Assembly: GCF_001020565.1 (NCBI RefSeq)
Contig: NZ_LDAS01000001.1
Location: 3,124,520-3,188,519 of the forward strand
Origin: Maribacter thermophilus
Lineage (GTDB): Bacteria; Bacteroidota; Bacteroidia; Flavobacteriales; Flavobacteriaceae
Direction: 5' to 3'
Length of the DNA: 64,000 nucleotides
This document shows, one piece after another, positions 1 to 9,825 of this stretch. The position numbers were made by a program, and so were the translations under genes. Within the stretch, counting starts at the first letter, position 1. Each line of letters opens with the position of its first letter. The notes under the pieces were generated by a model. It did not search any database. It was not told the origin of the DNA and saw nothing but the letters and a program-made list of their open reading frames with translations.

Positions 1-720
1 TATGTTTTTCTCATGTAGCGAGGGTTTCAATAGTTCTAAAACACTTTCTACGTTCGAATTTACGTGTAAAGAATGCATTTCTTGTGGCATCTCACAGGCA
101 AAGAACATTAGCTTTTTTACAATTTCACGACTAAAAATGGCATTGTCCACTATCTTTTCAAGATCTTGTATGGCCTGTTTATCTACCATCCGCTCTTTTA
201 ATAGTTCAGCAAAACCTAAAATATTGGCAAGGGGTGTATTTAGTTCATGGGCGATACCAGCGGTAATTTCACCCAGTATATAAAGTCTGTCCGTATGTTC
301 CATTTGCCGTTTTACGGCAGCTTCGCTATCCCGTATTTGTTTTCTTTCCAATAAATTGCCTACCGCTAAACTTACACTTGCCAGCAGTATTTGTTCTTCT
401 TCCAGAAAATCGGATTGTGAGTATTTTTCTTTCGGATACCCCACTTTGATGTACCCTTCTATTTTATTGAACACCTTAATGTCCGATTTTAAAGAGACCA
501 TAGTGGGTTTATATGCATCTGTTTTTACTTCATAGGCATTGCAAGAGAGATAAGCTTCGGCATCATCTTTGTGTAACCAAGCTTTTTTTAAGCATTGTAC
601 AATTGCTCGCAACGAGGTTTCCAATTGGTTGTAATCGGCGTTTACAATAATCGATGTAACATCGTACAAGCAGGTCAACTCTTTGATGCGTTCCTTAAGT
701 TTATCTTCGGTAGAATTCAT
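1..720 (-). CDS. Sensor histidine kinase, C-terminus beyond window
   Basis: The first 240 residues are visible and the reading frame runs off the window edge. Residues about 15-125 look like a GAF-type sensing region, followed by a short coiled linker. Then comes a clear HisKA dimerisation/phosphoacceptor box, GEITAGIAHELNTPLANILG, with the presumed phosphorylated His at residue 158. There is no signal peptide or membrane segment in the visible part, so it is probably a cytoplasmic two-component kinase. The ATPase domain must lie outside the window. The ligand and the partner response regulator cannot be told from here. The start is the ATG at the 5' end of the open frame and matches a sensible N-terminus. 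Confidence 0.85.
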   Translation of the reverse strand, partial: MNSTEDKLKERIKELTCLYDVTSIIVNADYNQLETSLRAIVQCLKKAWLHKDDAEAYLSCNAYEVKTDAYKPTMVSLKSDIKVFNKIEGYIKVGYPKEKYSQSDFLEEEQILLASVSLAVGNLLERKQIRDSEAAVKRQMEHTDRLYILGEITAGIAHELNTPLANILGFAELLKERMVDKQAIQDLEKIVDNAIFSREIVKKLMFFACEMPQEMHSLHVNSNVESVLELLKPSLHEKNI

Positions 721-987
721 GGTAGATCCATCTTTGGTATATAAAACTTGAGCTAGGCAAGATCTTAAATAATTTTTGGTATCAAAAATATAGGAGTAAT
801 AATTAAGTGAATGATGTTAACCCTAATTTGTTTTGACCAACCATTGATATTAACAAATCAATGATAATTGGATCTACAATTTATAAACTCATAAAAAAAT
901 ATTCGAACGCTAAATTCTTTTGCTTAGAATTTATTTTCTTCCTGACTATTGCTTAATTTTCTATCAAATTCAAACTAATTCAAAAAA

Positions 988-3603
988 ATGATTTCAAAAA
1001 CAAAAAGGTACAAGGTGGCCCTTGTGGCTCTTGTGATGGCATTCGCATGCGTTCATATGAGTTGGGCGCAACAAGTTCCTTCCCCAAAAGATGTGTATGG
1101 CTTTAGGGTAGGAGACGATTACAAATTGGCCGATTATTCGCAGATCGAGGATTATTTGACAAAGCTGGACAAAGCTTCTGATCGGGTAAAAATGGTTGAA
1201 ATAGGTAAAACGGTTCTAGGACGAAAGATGTACGTGTTGTTCATTTCAAGCGAGAATAACTTGGCCCAACTCGATAAATGGAAGGATATAAGCACCAAAC
1301 TTGCTAGGGTTCAAGTTTCAGATAGTGAAGCGGTTAAACTTTCGGAAGAAGGCAAAGCAGTTGTTTGGGTAGATGGCGGAATGCACTCTACCGAATTGGC
1401 GCATGGCCAAATGACCTCTGAACTGGCATATACCTTGGCTACATCGGAGTCTACCGAAATGAAAAAAATCAGGGAAAACGTAATTACCATATTAATGCCG
1501 GTAATGAACCCCGATGGGTTGGATATTGTTGTGGATTGGTACAAAAAAAATCTTGGGACTCCTTATGAAACCTCTCGTCCCCCCATATTGTACCATTACT
1601 ATATGGGACATGATAACAACAGGGACTGGTTTATGAATACCATGCCAGAGACATACCATGTTACCAAGATACTGTATAATGAGTGGTACCCACAGATTGT
1701 TTATAACCATCACCAATCTTCACCATCATGGACCAAAATCTCATTGCCACCATACGCAGATCCCGTAAACCCAAGAATTCACCCAGCAATAACAGCAGGA
1801 GTAAGTGAGGTTGGTTCTGCGATGACAAAAAGGTTTTCTTTGGAGAATATGCCAGGCGCCATAGCCGACAATTTCTACACCATGTTCTGGAACGGTGGAG
1901 GGCGTACGGTTCCTTATTACCATAACATGATCGGTATTCTAACGGAAACAGGACATACTTCGCCTACCCCAAGGTTCTATGACCCCGAAAAGCTACCAAA
2001 AACAGTAGCTGGTGGTACCCCTACGGATGGCACAGATATTATGTATCCAGACCCATGGAAGGGTGGTGAATCTCATTTTAGGGATGCCGTAGATTATATG
2101 CTTACCGCTACTTGGGCGACATTGGATCTGGCCGCTGATAGAAAAAGCAACTACTTGTACAACATATATAAAATGGGTGCCTCCGCAATTGAAAAAGCGA
2201 AGACCGAAGGTCCTTTTGCCTATATAATCGGAAAGGATCAATGGGATTCTTTTGAGGCCGTAAACTTGGTAAATGTTCTACTAAAAGGTGGAATAGAGAT
2301 AGAAAAGGCTACAAAAAGCTTTACAGTAAATGACAAGAAGTACGAAAAAGGGTCTTATATCATATATGGAGGTCAGGCTTTTAGACCCTATCTGATGGAT
2401 TTGTTGGAAAAGCAAAATTATCCTACCCGCTTTCAATATCCTGGAGGTCCACCGGACACACCGTACGATTTGGCAGGTTGGACATTACCTATGCAAATGG
2501 GTGTTTCTGTAGATAAAATAGGCGACTCGTTCAATGTCTCAACTGAAAAAGTAACCTCCTTGGCAGATTACTATGAAGGCGAAGTGGCAGGAAATGCCTC
2601 TTTTGGGTATGCCCTTAGTGTAAATACCAATGCTTCGGTAGCGGCGACCAATAAAATACTCAAGGCCGGTGGTACTGCTTATAAGAGTAAAGAATCTTTT
2701 AAGGTAGGCAAAACAACATTTGCTGCCGGATCCTTTATTGTTTCTGGAGATAAGGAATTAATAGAGTCACTTTCCGAGGAGTATGGTCTTGAGTTTAAGG
2801 GAGTATCATCTAAACCAGAGGCAGCGTTGACAAAATTACACATGCCAAAGGTGGGTCTTTATAAATCTTGGGTCGCCAATATGGATGAAGGCTGGACCCG
2901 TTTTGTAATGGATGAATATGCCTTTGAGATGGATACTTTGCACGATAGGGACATTCAAACGGCAGATCTGTCTATGTACGATGTAATCATACTTCCTTCC
3001 CAGAGAGCTAAATCTATACTGCACGGCCATTCTGTACTACAAATGCCGGAAAAGTTTACGGGAGGCATAGGCCTGGAAGGTTCTTTGGCTTTGAGCAAAT
3101 ATGTGAAGAACGGAGGGCTTTTAATGGCTTTTGACGAGGCGAGCAACTATGTAATAGAGCAGTTTGGATTGCCATTAAAAGATGCAACAGAAGGGGTTGG
3201 CAGTAAAAGTTTCTTTATTCCCGGTTCATTGATCAAAACGGGAATAGACACCTCTCACCCGTTGGCTTTTGGTATGCAAGATACCGTTGCCGTATCGTTC
3301 AACAAAAGTCGTGCGTTCGTTATAGATAAACAGCGTAAAAAAGGAGAAGGTGGAGACGAGGACATTAAAGATGCCCCTGCCCCAGAGGTAGAAGTAATAG
3401 CCACTTACGCACCCAAAGACTTATTAATGAGCGGATGGGCTATGGGTGAAAACAAATACATAGCCAAAAAGCCTGCCATGGTGAAGGCAAAATACGGAAA
3501 AGGCTCCGTAGTACTTTTTGCTTTTAGGCCACAGTTTAGGGCACAGCCTAGAGGCACGTATAAATTAATTTTTAATACAATCTACGAAGGTGCCGCAGAG
3601 TAA
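988..3603 (+). CDS. M14-family zinc carboxypeptidase, secreted
   Basis: 871 residues with a Sec signal peptide (residues 1 to about 27, ending SWAQ). The M14 metallopeptidase domain covers roughly residues 45-380. The zinc-binding HxxE is H133/E136 in DGGMHSTELAHG, and a conserved MNPDG segment follows. The remaining 450 residues form a long C-terminal extension, with a glutamine-amidotransferase-like (flavodoxin-fold) stretch near residues 640-870, seen in many large Bacteroidota M14 proteins. It probably trims peptides in the periplasm or outside the cell. It is monocistronic: a hairpin terminator follows, and the next gene converges on it. The substrate cannot be predicted. Confidence 0.88.
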   Translation: MISKTKRYKVALVALVMAFACVHMSWAQQVPSPKDVYGFRVGDDYKLADYSQIEDYLTKLDKASDRVKMVEIGKTVLGRKMYVLFISSENNLAQLDKWKDISTKLARVQVSDSEAVKLSEEGKAVVWVDGGMHSTELAHGQMTSELAYTLATSESTEMKKIRENVITILMPVMNPDGLDIVVDWYKKNLGTPYETSRPPILYHYYMGHDNNRDWFMNTMPETYHVTKILYNEWYPQIVYNHHQSSPSWTKISLPPYADPVNPRIHPAITAGVSEVGSAMTKRFSLENMPGAIADNFYTMFWNGGGRTVPYYHNMIGILTETGHTSPTPRFYDPEKLPKTVAGGTPTDGTDIMYPDPWKGGESHFRDAVDYMLTATWATLDLAADRKSNYLYNIYKMGASAIEKAKTEGPFAYIIGKDQWDSFEAVNLVNVLLKGGIEIEKATKSFTVNDKKYEKGSYIIYGGQAFRPYLMDLLEKQNYPTRFQYPGGPPDTPYDLAGWTLPMQMGVSVDKIGDSFNVSTEKVTSLADYYEGEVAGNASFGYALSVNTNASVAATNKILKAGGTAYKSKESFKVGKTTFAAGSFIVSGDKELIESLSEEYGLEFKGVSSKPEAALTKLHMPKVGLYKSWVANMDEGWTRFVMDEYAFEMDTLHDRDIQTADLSMYDVIILPSQRAKSILHGHSVLQMPEKFTGGIGLEGSLALSKYVKNGGLLMAFDEASNYVIEQFGLPLKDATEGVGSKSFFIPGSLIKTGIDTSHPLAFGMQDTVAVSFNKSRAFVIDKQRKKGEGGDEDIKDAPAPEVEVIATYAPKDLLMSGWAMGENKYIAKKPAMVKAKYGKGSVVLFAFRPQFRAQPRGTYKLIFNTIYEGAAE

Positions 3604-3652
3604 GAACAAATAGGATCAAGGTTAAAAAAATCTTGTTGCTACTATATTAGTG

Positions 3653-3682
3653 AAAAACCCATCAGGAGCTGATGGGTTTTTT
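3653..3682. terminator. Bidirectional intrinsic terminator
   Basis: Inverted repeat ACCCATCA / TGATGGGT with a 5-nt loop, flanked by an A-run on the left and a T-run on the right. It can therefore end transcription of the M14 peptidase gene and of the convergent TauE/SafE gene. Confidence 0.85.
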
Positions 3683-3704
3683 ATTGCGAAAATTTGAAAA
3701 TGTT

Positions 3705-4442
3705 TTATCCTGTCATGATCAATATGGCACCCAAAGCGGTAAGGGCTAAAATCATTTTGCGAAAAAAGACTTCATTTATCAACTTAATGATACGGATACC
3801 TACAAAAAAACCTAAAAATATACCGGGCAACAATTTCAAGTTTAGAACCAACGATTCCTGTGAAATGGTTTCCCAAACAAAAATATGAAAGGGAAGCTTT
3901 ATGATATTAACGATTAGAAATAGCCAAGCGGCCGTACCTATAAAATGATTTTTTGGCAATCGCATGGCCAAAAAATAAATATTGGAAAAAGCACCGGCCA
4001 GGTTTCCTACCATAGTGGTGAATCCGGCAATAATACCTATGAAACTTGAAAAGGTCCAATGTGAAGGTACGGTTTTAACCTTTTTTCTGTCCCACCAAAA
4101 CATCATAAATACGGTAATGATAATGATGGTGGCCATACCAATTTTAAAAACGTCCTCTGGAAGGTCTTTTCCTGTAAACACACCAATGATCAAGCCAACG
4201 ACCATCCATGGCAATACCTTAAATACATAGCTCCATTGTGTATGGCGATGGTAATAGATCACCGCGAATACATCGGCCAAAACAAGTAGGGGTACCACCA
4301 TTCCTGTAGACTCTTTGGCACCAAAGGCCAAGGCCATAAAAGTAACATTGATTACCGCGATTCCTTTAATGCCGGCCTTGGACATACCAATGACAAATGC
4401 GGCCAAGCTTGCCAATATCCAAGATGTGAGAGAAACTTCCAT
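3705..4442 (-). CDS. Sulfite exporter TauE/SafE family membrane protein
   Basis: 245 residues, almost entirely hydrophobic, with about 7-8 predicted membrane segments. The N-terminal region has the Gly/Ser/Lys-rich turn (IGMSKAGIKGI) typical of the TauE/SafE (DUF81) family, and a second similar repeat occurs in the C-terminal half (AGFTTMVGNLAGAF). Members are inner-membrane exporters or permeases for sulfite, sulfoacetate or other small anions. The substrate is unknown here, since no sulfur-metabolism gene lies next to it. It stands alone, divergent from the symporter gene that follows. Confidence 0.85.
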   Translation of the reverse strand: MEVSLTSWILASLAAFVIGMSKAGIKGIAVINVTFMALAFGAKESTGMVVPLLVLADVFAVIYYHRHTQWSYVFKVLPWMVVGLIIGVFTGKDLPEDVFKIGMATIIIITVFMMFWWDRKKVKTVPSHWTFSSFIGIIAGFTTMVGNLAGAFSNIYFLAMRLPKNHFIGTAAWLFLIVNIIKLPFHIFVWETISQESLVLNLKLLPGIFLGFFVGIRIIKLINEVFFRKMILALTALGAILIMTG

Positions 4443-4533
4443 TTATATTGTTAAAGACGAAATAGGTTTCGTCATGAAAGAACAAAAATATCCTAATTTA
4501 TTTTATCTTTAGAAGCTAACAAACAACCAAACG

Positions 4534-6345
4534 ATGGAATTAAGTACCCTCGACTACAGTTTTATTGTGGTCTTTTTTGCAATTGTATTAGGAATAGGCG
4601 TTTATGTGTCGAAGAAGTCGGGAAAAAACTCATCGGAGTTTTTCCTTTCTGGAAGAACCATGCCATGGTGGTTGTTGGGTTTGTCCATGGTGGCCACAAC
4701 TTTTTCTACCGATACTCCCAATTTGGTTACCGATATTGTAAGAAGCAATGGTGTTTCCGGTAACTGGGTATGGTGGTGTTTTCTAATTACCGGTATGCTT
4801 ACGGTTTTTGTATATGCCAAATTATGGAGAAAATCGAACGTAAATACGGATTTAGAGTTTTATGAAATGCGGTATGGGGGCAAGCCCGCCAGTTTTTTAA
4901 GAAAATTCAGGGCCATTTACCTCGGGGCACTTTTTAATATAATTACCATGGCTTCGGTTACCTTGGCAGCTATTAAGATAGGAGGTATTATGTTGGGTCT
5001 GGAACCTTGGGAAACTGTTGTCGGAGCAGGGTTAATAACCGTTATCTTTAGTGCCCTTGGGGGGTTCAAGGGTGTGGTTTATACAGATTTTTTACTGTTC
5101 TTTGTGGCGATGTCCGGTGCGGTGGGTGCTGCATATTATTTGGTAAACATTCCTGAGGTGGGTGGTATACATGCTTTAATGGCAAATGAAAATGTGGTGG
5201 ACAAGCTTAATATTTTGCCCGATTTTGATAATACCGAAGTATTGATAACCCTATTTATTATCCCTATCGCAGTACAGTGGTGGAGCTCTTGGTATCCAGG
5301 AGCAGAACCCGGTGGTGGCGGGTATATAGCACAACGTATGTTGGCCGCTAAAGATGAGAACCATGCCATTGGGGCCACATTCTTTTTTAATATTATGCAT
5401 TACGCATTACGTCCATGGCCATGGATCTTGGTGGCCTTGGCTTCTTTGGTGGTATATCCGGACATAGCCAGTATTGCAGAGGCGTTTCCAAATGTTGCAG
5501 AAAGTAAATTGGGCCATGACCTTGCATACTCCGCTATGTTGACAAAATTACCGAGCGGTCTTTTAGGGGTGGTTTTGGCTTCTTTGATAGCGGCATATAT
5601 GAGTACAATTTCTACCCAATTGAATTGGGGTTCCTCTTATATTGTTTTCGATTTTTATAAAAGACAGGTAAATCCGAATGCCACGGAAAAACAAATGGTT
5701 GCCGTGGGTAGAATATCTACGGTGGTACTTATGGTTTTGAGTGCCCTGTTCGCACTAACATTGCAAAATGCCTTTGAGGTATTTGATCTGTTGATACAGT
5801 TTGGTGCAGGTACGGGATTGGTTTTTATTCTTAGATGGTTCTGGTGGCGTATAAACGCCTGGAGTGAAATTACGGCCATGTTCGCCTCGGGGATTATTGT
5901 AATATTGTTGGCCAAAACAAGCCTAGGCGATATGCTTTTTGCACCGGAAACAGGGGTGTTTCCCGAGTGGGCAAACTACCCGTTTATTGTGGTGGTAACT
6001 ACGGCTATTTGGATGTTGGCAACATTTTTAACCCCTCCGGAAAGCGATGCGACCCTACGGTCTTTTTATAGAAAAATTCAACCGGGAGGCCCGGGTTGGC
6101 AAAAAGTAGTGTCCGATGCAGAAAAGGCACAGGAAGAAATTGTAAAACCTGGGGAAAAATGGAGCGTACCCTCCGGTGTCTCGGCCATGCTGTTGGGGGT
6201 TACACTTATTTATTCCATCATGTTCGCAACCGGATATTGGATTTATGGAAGAACCACCAGTGCCTTGGTTCTTTCGGCAATAGCCTTGGTGTCAGGCTTT
6301 TTGCTCATTAAGGCTTGGGGCAGAATGAAAGAAGATATCCTATAA
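4534..6345 (+). CDS. Sodium:solute symporter (SSS) family transporter
   Basis: 603 residues with about 13-14 membrane segments, the length and hydropathy expected of SSS transporters. The N-terminus (KKSGKNSSEFFLSGRTMPWWLLGLS) has the family-typical 'F.L.GR.m.ww..G.S' signature. Later come the conserved Gly-rich segment GGFKGVVYTDFLLFF and the RML loop GGYIAQRMLAAKDE. It probably imports a small organic solute with Na+. It is followed after 14 bp by a NagX-type membrane protein gene on the same strand, which hints at an amino-sugar or other sugar substrate, but that is inference only. Confidence 0.9.
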   Translation: MELSTLDYSFIVVFFAIVLGIGVYVSKKSGKNSSEFFLSGRTMPWWLLGLSMVATTFSTDTPNLVTDIVRSNGVSGNWVWWCFLITGMLTVFVYAKLWRKSNVNTDLEFYEMRYGGKPASFLRKFRAIYLGALFNIITMASVTLAAIKIGGIMLGLEPWETVVGAGLITVIFSALGGFKGVVYTDFLLFFVAMSGAVGAAYYLVNIPEVGGIHALMANENVVDKLNILPDFDNTEVLITLFIIPIAVQWWSSWYPGAEPGGGGYIAQRMLAAKDENHAIGATFFFNIMHYALRPWPWILVALASLVVYPDIASIAEAFPNVAESKLGHDLAYSAMLTKLPSGLLGVVLASLIAAYMSTISTQLNWGSSYIVFDFYKRQVNPNATEKQMVAVGRISTVVLMVLSALFALTLQNAFEVFDLLIQFGAGTGLVFILRWFWWRINAWSEITAMFASGIIVILLAKTSLGDMLFAPETGVFPEWANYPFIVVVTTAIWMLATFLTPPESDATLRSFYRKIQPGGPGWQKVVSDAEKAQEEIVKPGEKWSVPSGVSAMLLGVTLIYSIMFATGYWIYGRTTSALVLSAIALVSGFLLIKAWGRMKEDIL

Positions 6346-6359
6346 TAAATGTCTGTGTG

Positions 6360-7445
6360 ATGAGAGAAAGAATCCTATCCGTAGATATTTTCAGGGGAGC
6401 TACCATTTTATTAATGGTATTGGTGAACACACCTGGTACATGGTCTAATGTGTACGCTCCTTTTTTGCATGCCGATTGGCATGGATACACGCCTACCGAT
6501 CTGGTCTTTCCGTTTTTTCTGTTCATTGTTGGCACCTCTATTGTATTTTCTTATCAAAATAGGGAGGTTGGGTATGATACTTATAAAAAGATTCTCATTA
6601 GAACCCTAAAGCTAATTGGGCTAGGACTTTTCTTGGGGGCCTTTTTAATAAGGTTTCCTTTTATAAAAGCTTGGGAGAGCATACGTTTTCCGGGAGTGCT
6701 CCAAAGAATCGGGGTAGTCTTTTTCTTTGCCTCTATATTGTTTATCAATTTTAAATGGAAAACACTAATAGGTATTGCCATTACCTTACTAATTTTATAT
6801 TGGATATTAATGACATTGATACCAGTGGATGGTGTCGCTTCCACTTTGGAAAGAGCCCCTAATAATTTGGCCAATTGGTTGGATGTTAAGGTTTTTGGTT
6901 CACATAACTATAAGCCCGATTACGACCCAGAGGGCTTGCTAAGCACCGTTCCTTCTATCGTAAGTTCTTTATTAGGAATTTTTACTGGATTGATACTGAC
7001 CTCAAAACAAGAAAAAAAAGCTACCATTTTAATGGGTATTGGGGGTAGTTTTTTAATAATAGGGCATTTGTGGGATATGGTGTTTCCAATAAACAAAGCA
7101 TTGTGGACCAGCAGCTTTGTGCTGGTAACTGCAGGGTGGGCCAATCTTATACTTGCCTTGATATATTATTTAACGGATATAAGAAAAATAGAGTTTGGAA
7201 GTATTTTCAGGTATGCCGGGGCCAATGCCATTGTGGTATACTTTCTTTCTAGTTTTATTGCCAAGGTAATGGGGCAGATAAAAGTGGGGGATACGTCGTT
7301 GCACGGATGGCTTTTTAAAACTATATATGTGCACGATACCATTTCAATGGAGCTGTCATCGTTGCTATATGGTTTGACCGTCGTGGCCTTTTATAGTTTG
7401 GTGGCCTATGTACTTTATAAGAAAAAGATCTTTATAAAAGTGTAG
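6360..7445 (+). CDS. NagX/HGSNAT-like membrane acyltransferase (DUF5009)
   Basis: 361 residues, about 10 membrane segments. The N-terminal motifs DIFRGATILLMVLVN and TPTDLVFPFFLFIVGTS are those of the COG4299/DUF5009 family, related to human heparan-alpha-glucosaminide N-acetyltransferase and bacterial NagX. FPGVLQRIGVV is the next conserved block. I chose the ATG that starts MRERILSVDIFRG. A start 45 bp upstream is open but would overlap the symporter gene and adds residues not typical of the family. It is co-transcribed with the SSS symporter. It may act on a sugar or cell-envelope glycan; the activity in bacteria is not firmly known. Confidence 0.82.
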   Translation: MRERILSVDIFRGATILLMVLVNTPGTWSNVYAPFLHADWHGYTPTDLVFPFFLFIVGTSIVFSYQNREVGYDTYKKILIRTLKLIGLGLFLGAFLIRFPFIKAWESIRFPGVLQRIGVVFFFASILFINFKWKTLIGIAITLLILYWILMTLIPVDGVASTLERAPNNLANWLDVKVFGSHNYKPDYDPEGLLSTVPSIVSSLLGIFTGLILTSKQEKKATILMGIGGSFLIIGHLWDMVFPINKALWTSSFVLVTAGWANLILALIYYLTDIRKIEFGSIFRYAGANAIVVYFLSSFIAKVMGQIKVGDTSLHGWLFKTIYVHDTISMELSSLLYGLTVVAFYSLVAYVLYKKKIFIKV

Positions 7446-7466
7446 AGACCAAAAAGTTTTGTATAC

Positions 7467-8051
7467 CTAGCGTTGCATTAATTTGGCAACGTACTTGCCT
7501 ATGACATCAAACTCTAGATTTACGATAGTACCTTTTTTGTATGTGTTGAATCGGGTGTGTTCGTAAGTGTACGGAATAATAGCTACATCAAAGGTGTTTT
7601 TTCCTGAATTTACTACCGTAAGGCTGGTACCATCAATAGTAATAGAGCCTTTCTCGATAGTGGGGTTTCCGGTAGCATCATCATACTTAAAAGAAAAGAT
7701 CCAACTTCCGTTTTCTTCTTTTATTCCAATACATTCACCTGTTTGGTCCACATGACCTTGTACAATATGACCATCCAGTCTGGACCCCATGATCATGGCA
7801 CGCTCCAGATTTACCGGGTCTCCTGGCTTTAAATTTCCAAGGTTGGTTTTTTTTAAGGTCTCGTCGATTGCCGTAACCGTATAATTATTGCCCGATATAG
7901 CAACTACCGTAAGACAAACACCGTTATGGGCTATACTTTGGTCAATTTTGAGTTCTGGGGTAATAGAGGCTTCAATAGTTAAATCCAAATTACCTCCATG
8001 GGCTTCAATAGAAGTAACCTTGCCCAATGTTTCAATGATACCGGTGAACAT
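7467..8051 (-). CDS. ribE: Riboflavin synthase, alpha chain
   Basis: 194 residues, matching the usual length. The start MFTGIIETLGKV is diagnostic. The protein is the expected duplicated lumazine-binding beta-barrel: repeat one at about residues 1-95 (with SIAHNGVCLTV) and repeat two at about 96-190 (with GSITIDGTSLTV). It dismutates two 6,7-dimethyl-8-ribityllumazine molecules into riboflavin and the pyrimidinedione precursor in the cytoplasm. It is divergent from pdxA with a gap of 60 bp. A TAnnTTTG-type -7 box (TACCTTTG on the minus strand, 8095-8102) lies upstream, but without a good -33 element. Other rib genes are not in the window. Confidence 0.95.
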   Translation of the reverse strand: MFTGIIETLGKVTSIEAHGGNLDLTIEASITPELKIDQSIAHNGVCLTVVAISGNNYTVTAIDETLKKTNLGNLKPGDPVNLERAMIMGSRLDGHIVQGHVDQTGECIGIKEENGSWIFSFKYDDATGNPTIEKGSITIDGTSLTVVNSGKNTFDVAIIPYTYEHTRFNTYKKGTIVNLEFDVIGKYVAKLMQR

Positions 8052-8111
8052 GTGTCGTTTAATTTAAGTAATTTTGATGATTGAAATTTGATTACAAAGG
8101 TACAAGATATA

Positions 8112-9158
8112 ATGGAGGAAAAAGGGAAAATAAGGTTAGGTATCTCCATCGGGGATTTGAACGGTATCGGCTGTGAAGTAGCATTGAAAACTTTTGGGGA
8201 TGCCCGAATGTTGGATTTTTGCACTCCAATAATTTTTGCTTCCAACAAGACTATTTCAGGGCAACAAAAGGCTTTGGGACTTAATATTGCCTTTAATGGA
8301 GTACATGATGCATCAAAGGTGGTAGAGGGCAAGCTGAACATTGCAAATGTATGGAAGCAAGTACCTAAAATTCAATTTGGCCAAGCGACGAAAGAAGCGG
8401 GCGAATTTGCCATACGGTCTTTAAAGGCCGCTGTTGACGCTTTAAAAAAAGGAGATATAGATGTTTTGGTAACGGCGCCGATAAATAAAAACAATATTCA
8501 ATCGGAAGAATTTAACTTTCCGGGCCATACCGATTATTTGGCGCAAGAACTTGAAGGCGAAAGCCTGATGTTCATGGTAACCGATACACTTAAGGTTGGT
8601 TTGCTTACCGACCACGTAGCGGTAAAGGATGTATCTAAGACCATCGTGCCCAGATTGGTGAGAGACAAAATTAATACCATAGAAAAATCCTTGATGATGG
8701 ATTTTGGTATTAGAAAACCAAAAATTGCGCTATTGGGAATTAATCCCCATAGTGGCGACAATGGTGTAATCGGAAAAGAAGATGATGAGGTGTTGAAGCC
8801 GGTCATCAAAGAAATGGCAAATACAGGACATTTGGTGTTCGGGCCCTATTCGGCCGATAGCTTTTTTGGTTCGGATGCCTATAAGAACTTCGATGCCATA
8901 TTGGCCGCGTATCATGACCAAGGCTTAATTCCGTTCAAAACCCTTTCTTTTGGTCGTGGAGTTAATTTTACGGCAGGTCTCGACAAAGTGAGAACTTCCC
9001 CAGACCATGGCACGGCCTACGAGATAGCAGGCAAAGGGGAGGCCGACCATAGCTCTTTTAAAGAAGCGGTGTTTATGGCCTTAAAAATTTATAAGAACAG
9101 GACAGAATATTTGGAACTGACGAAAAATGTCTTAAAAAAGCAACGGGTAAAACGGTAA
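8112..9158 (+). CDS. pdxA: 4-hydroxythreonine-4-phosphate dehydrogenase
   Basis: 348 residues from the ATG I prefer (MEEKGKIRLGISIGDLNGIG); an in-frame TTG 24 bp upstream is possible but unneeded. It oxidises 4-phosphooxy-L-threonine with NAD+ in the pyridoxal 5'-phosphate pathway. Metal-ligand and substrate motifs are visible: FPGHTDYLA, ALLGINPHSGDNG, AAYHDQGLIPFK and TSPDHGTAYEIAGKG, in the order expected for PdxA. It heads the run yceD-rpmF-fabH-accBC, but a strong promoter downstream means those genes need not depend on it. Confidence 0.96.
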   Translation: MEEKGKIRLGISIGDLNGIGCEVALKTFGDARMLDFCTPIIFASNKTISGQQKALGLNIAFNGVHDASKVVEGKLNIANVWKQVPKIQFGQATKEAGEFAIRSLKAAVDALKKGDIDVLVTAPINKNNIQSEEFNFPGHTDYLAQELEGESLMFMVTDTLKVGLLTDHVAVKDVSKTIVPRLVRDKINTIEKSLMMDFGIRKPKIALLGINPHSGDNGVIGKEDDEVLKPVIKEMANTGHLVFGPYSADSFFGSDAYKNFDAILAAYHDQGLIPFKTLSFGRGVNFTAGLDKVRTSPDHGTAYEIAGKGEADHSSFKEAVFMALKIYKNRTEYLELTKNVLKKQRVKR

Positions 9159-9211
9159 TACCATTTTATTTCTTTGCAAAATAAGTTATGAAGATAAATA
9201 GTTGATAACTA

Positions 9212-9241
9212 TTGGCGGTTATTAAAATAATAGTATCTTTG
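9212..9241 (+). promoter_or_regulatory. Bacteroidota-type promoter for yceD-rpmF
   Basis: TTG at 9212-9214, exactly 19 bp spacer, then TATCTTTG at 9234-9241. This matches the TTG-N19-TAnnTTTG consensus of Bacteroidota housekeeping promoters. It lies about 45 bp before the yceD start codon. Confidence 0.75.
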
Positions 9242-9286
9242 CACCCGCCTTTTATGGTAATGATTTAAAATTAAGAGTTGTAAGTG

Positions 9287-9817
9287 ATGAAGCAAAAGGA
9301 GTTCAACATTCCTTTTTCGGGATTGAAACAGGGGAAGCACGACTTTAATTATAAAATCGAGAATAAGTTCTTTGAATCTTTTGGTTACGACGAATTTGAT
9401 GCAGTAGATGTACAGCTAAACGTTGTGCTGAACAAAACCAGCACCATGATGGAGCTAGATTTTGACGCTGCCGGAACGGTGAACGTTAATTGTGATCTTA
9501 CGAGCGAACCGTACGACCAACCTATAAGTGGAACGCTTCAGTTGGTAGTAAAGTTTGGTGAGGAATACAATGATGATGATGATGAGATATTAATATTGCC
9601 GCATGGCGAACATCAGGTGAACATTGCCCAATACATTTATGAAATGATTATACTGGCGGTTCCCCAAAAAAGAGTTCACCCCGGTATTTTAGATGGCACA
9701 TTAAAATCAGAAGCGTTGAACAAGCTTGATGAGCTTCAACCAAAGGACAAAAAAAATAATAAAGACGATAACGATCCCAGGTGGGACGAATTAAAAAAAC
9801 TATTAACGGATAAATAA
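9287..9817 (+). CDS. yceD: YceD/DUF177 family protein (L32-associated)
   Basis: 176 residues, acidic C-terminus (DDDDE stretch and a Lys/Asp-rich tail). Members of DUF177/YceD are almost always found directly upstream of rpmF, as here (8-bp gap). They are linked to 23S rRNA processing and large-subunit assembly. The Bacteroidota forms lack the canonical zinc cysteines and none are seen here apart from one Cys. I start at the ATG (MKQKEFNIPFSGLKQGKHDF) rather than at the GTG immediately before it. Confidence 0.85.
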   Translation: MKQKEFNIPFSGLKQGKHDFNYKIENKFFESFGYDEFDAVDVQLNVVLNKTSTMMELDFDAAGTVNVNCDLTSEPYDQPISGTLQLVVKFGEEYNDDDDEILILPHGEHQVNIAQYIYEMIILAVPQKRVHPGILDGTLKSEALNKLDELQPKDKKNNKDDNDPRWDELKKLLTDK

Positions 9818-9825
9818 GGTTATAA

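Noticed and set aside
2-283. Plus-strand open frame at the left edge
   Set aside because: It is the mirror of the histidine kinase gene, whose H-box reads clearly on the minus strand.
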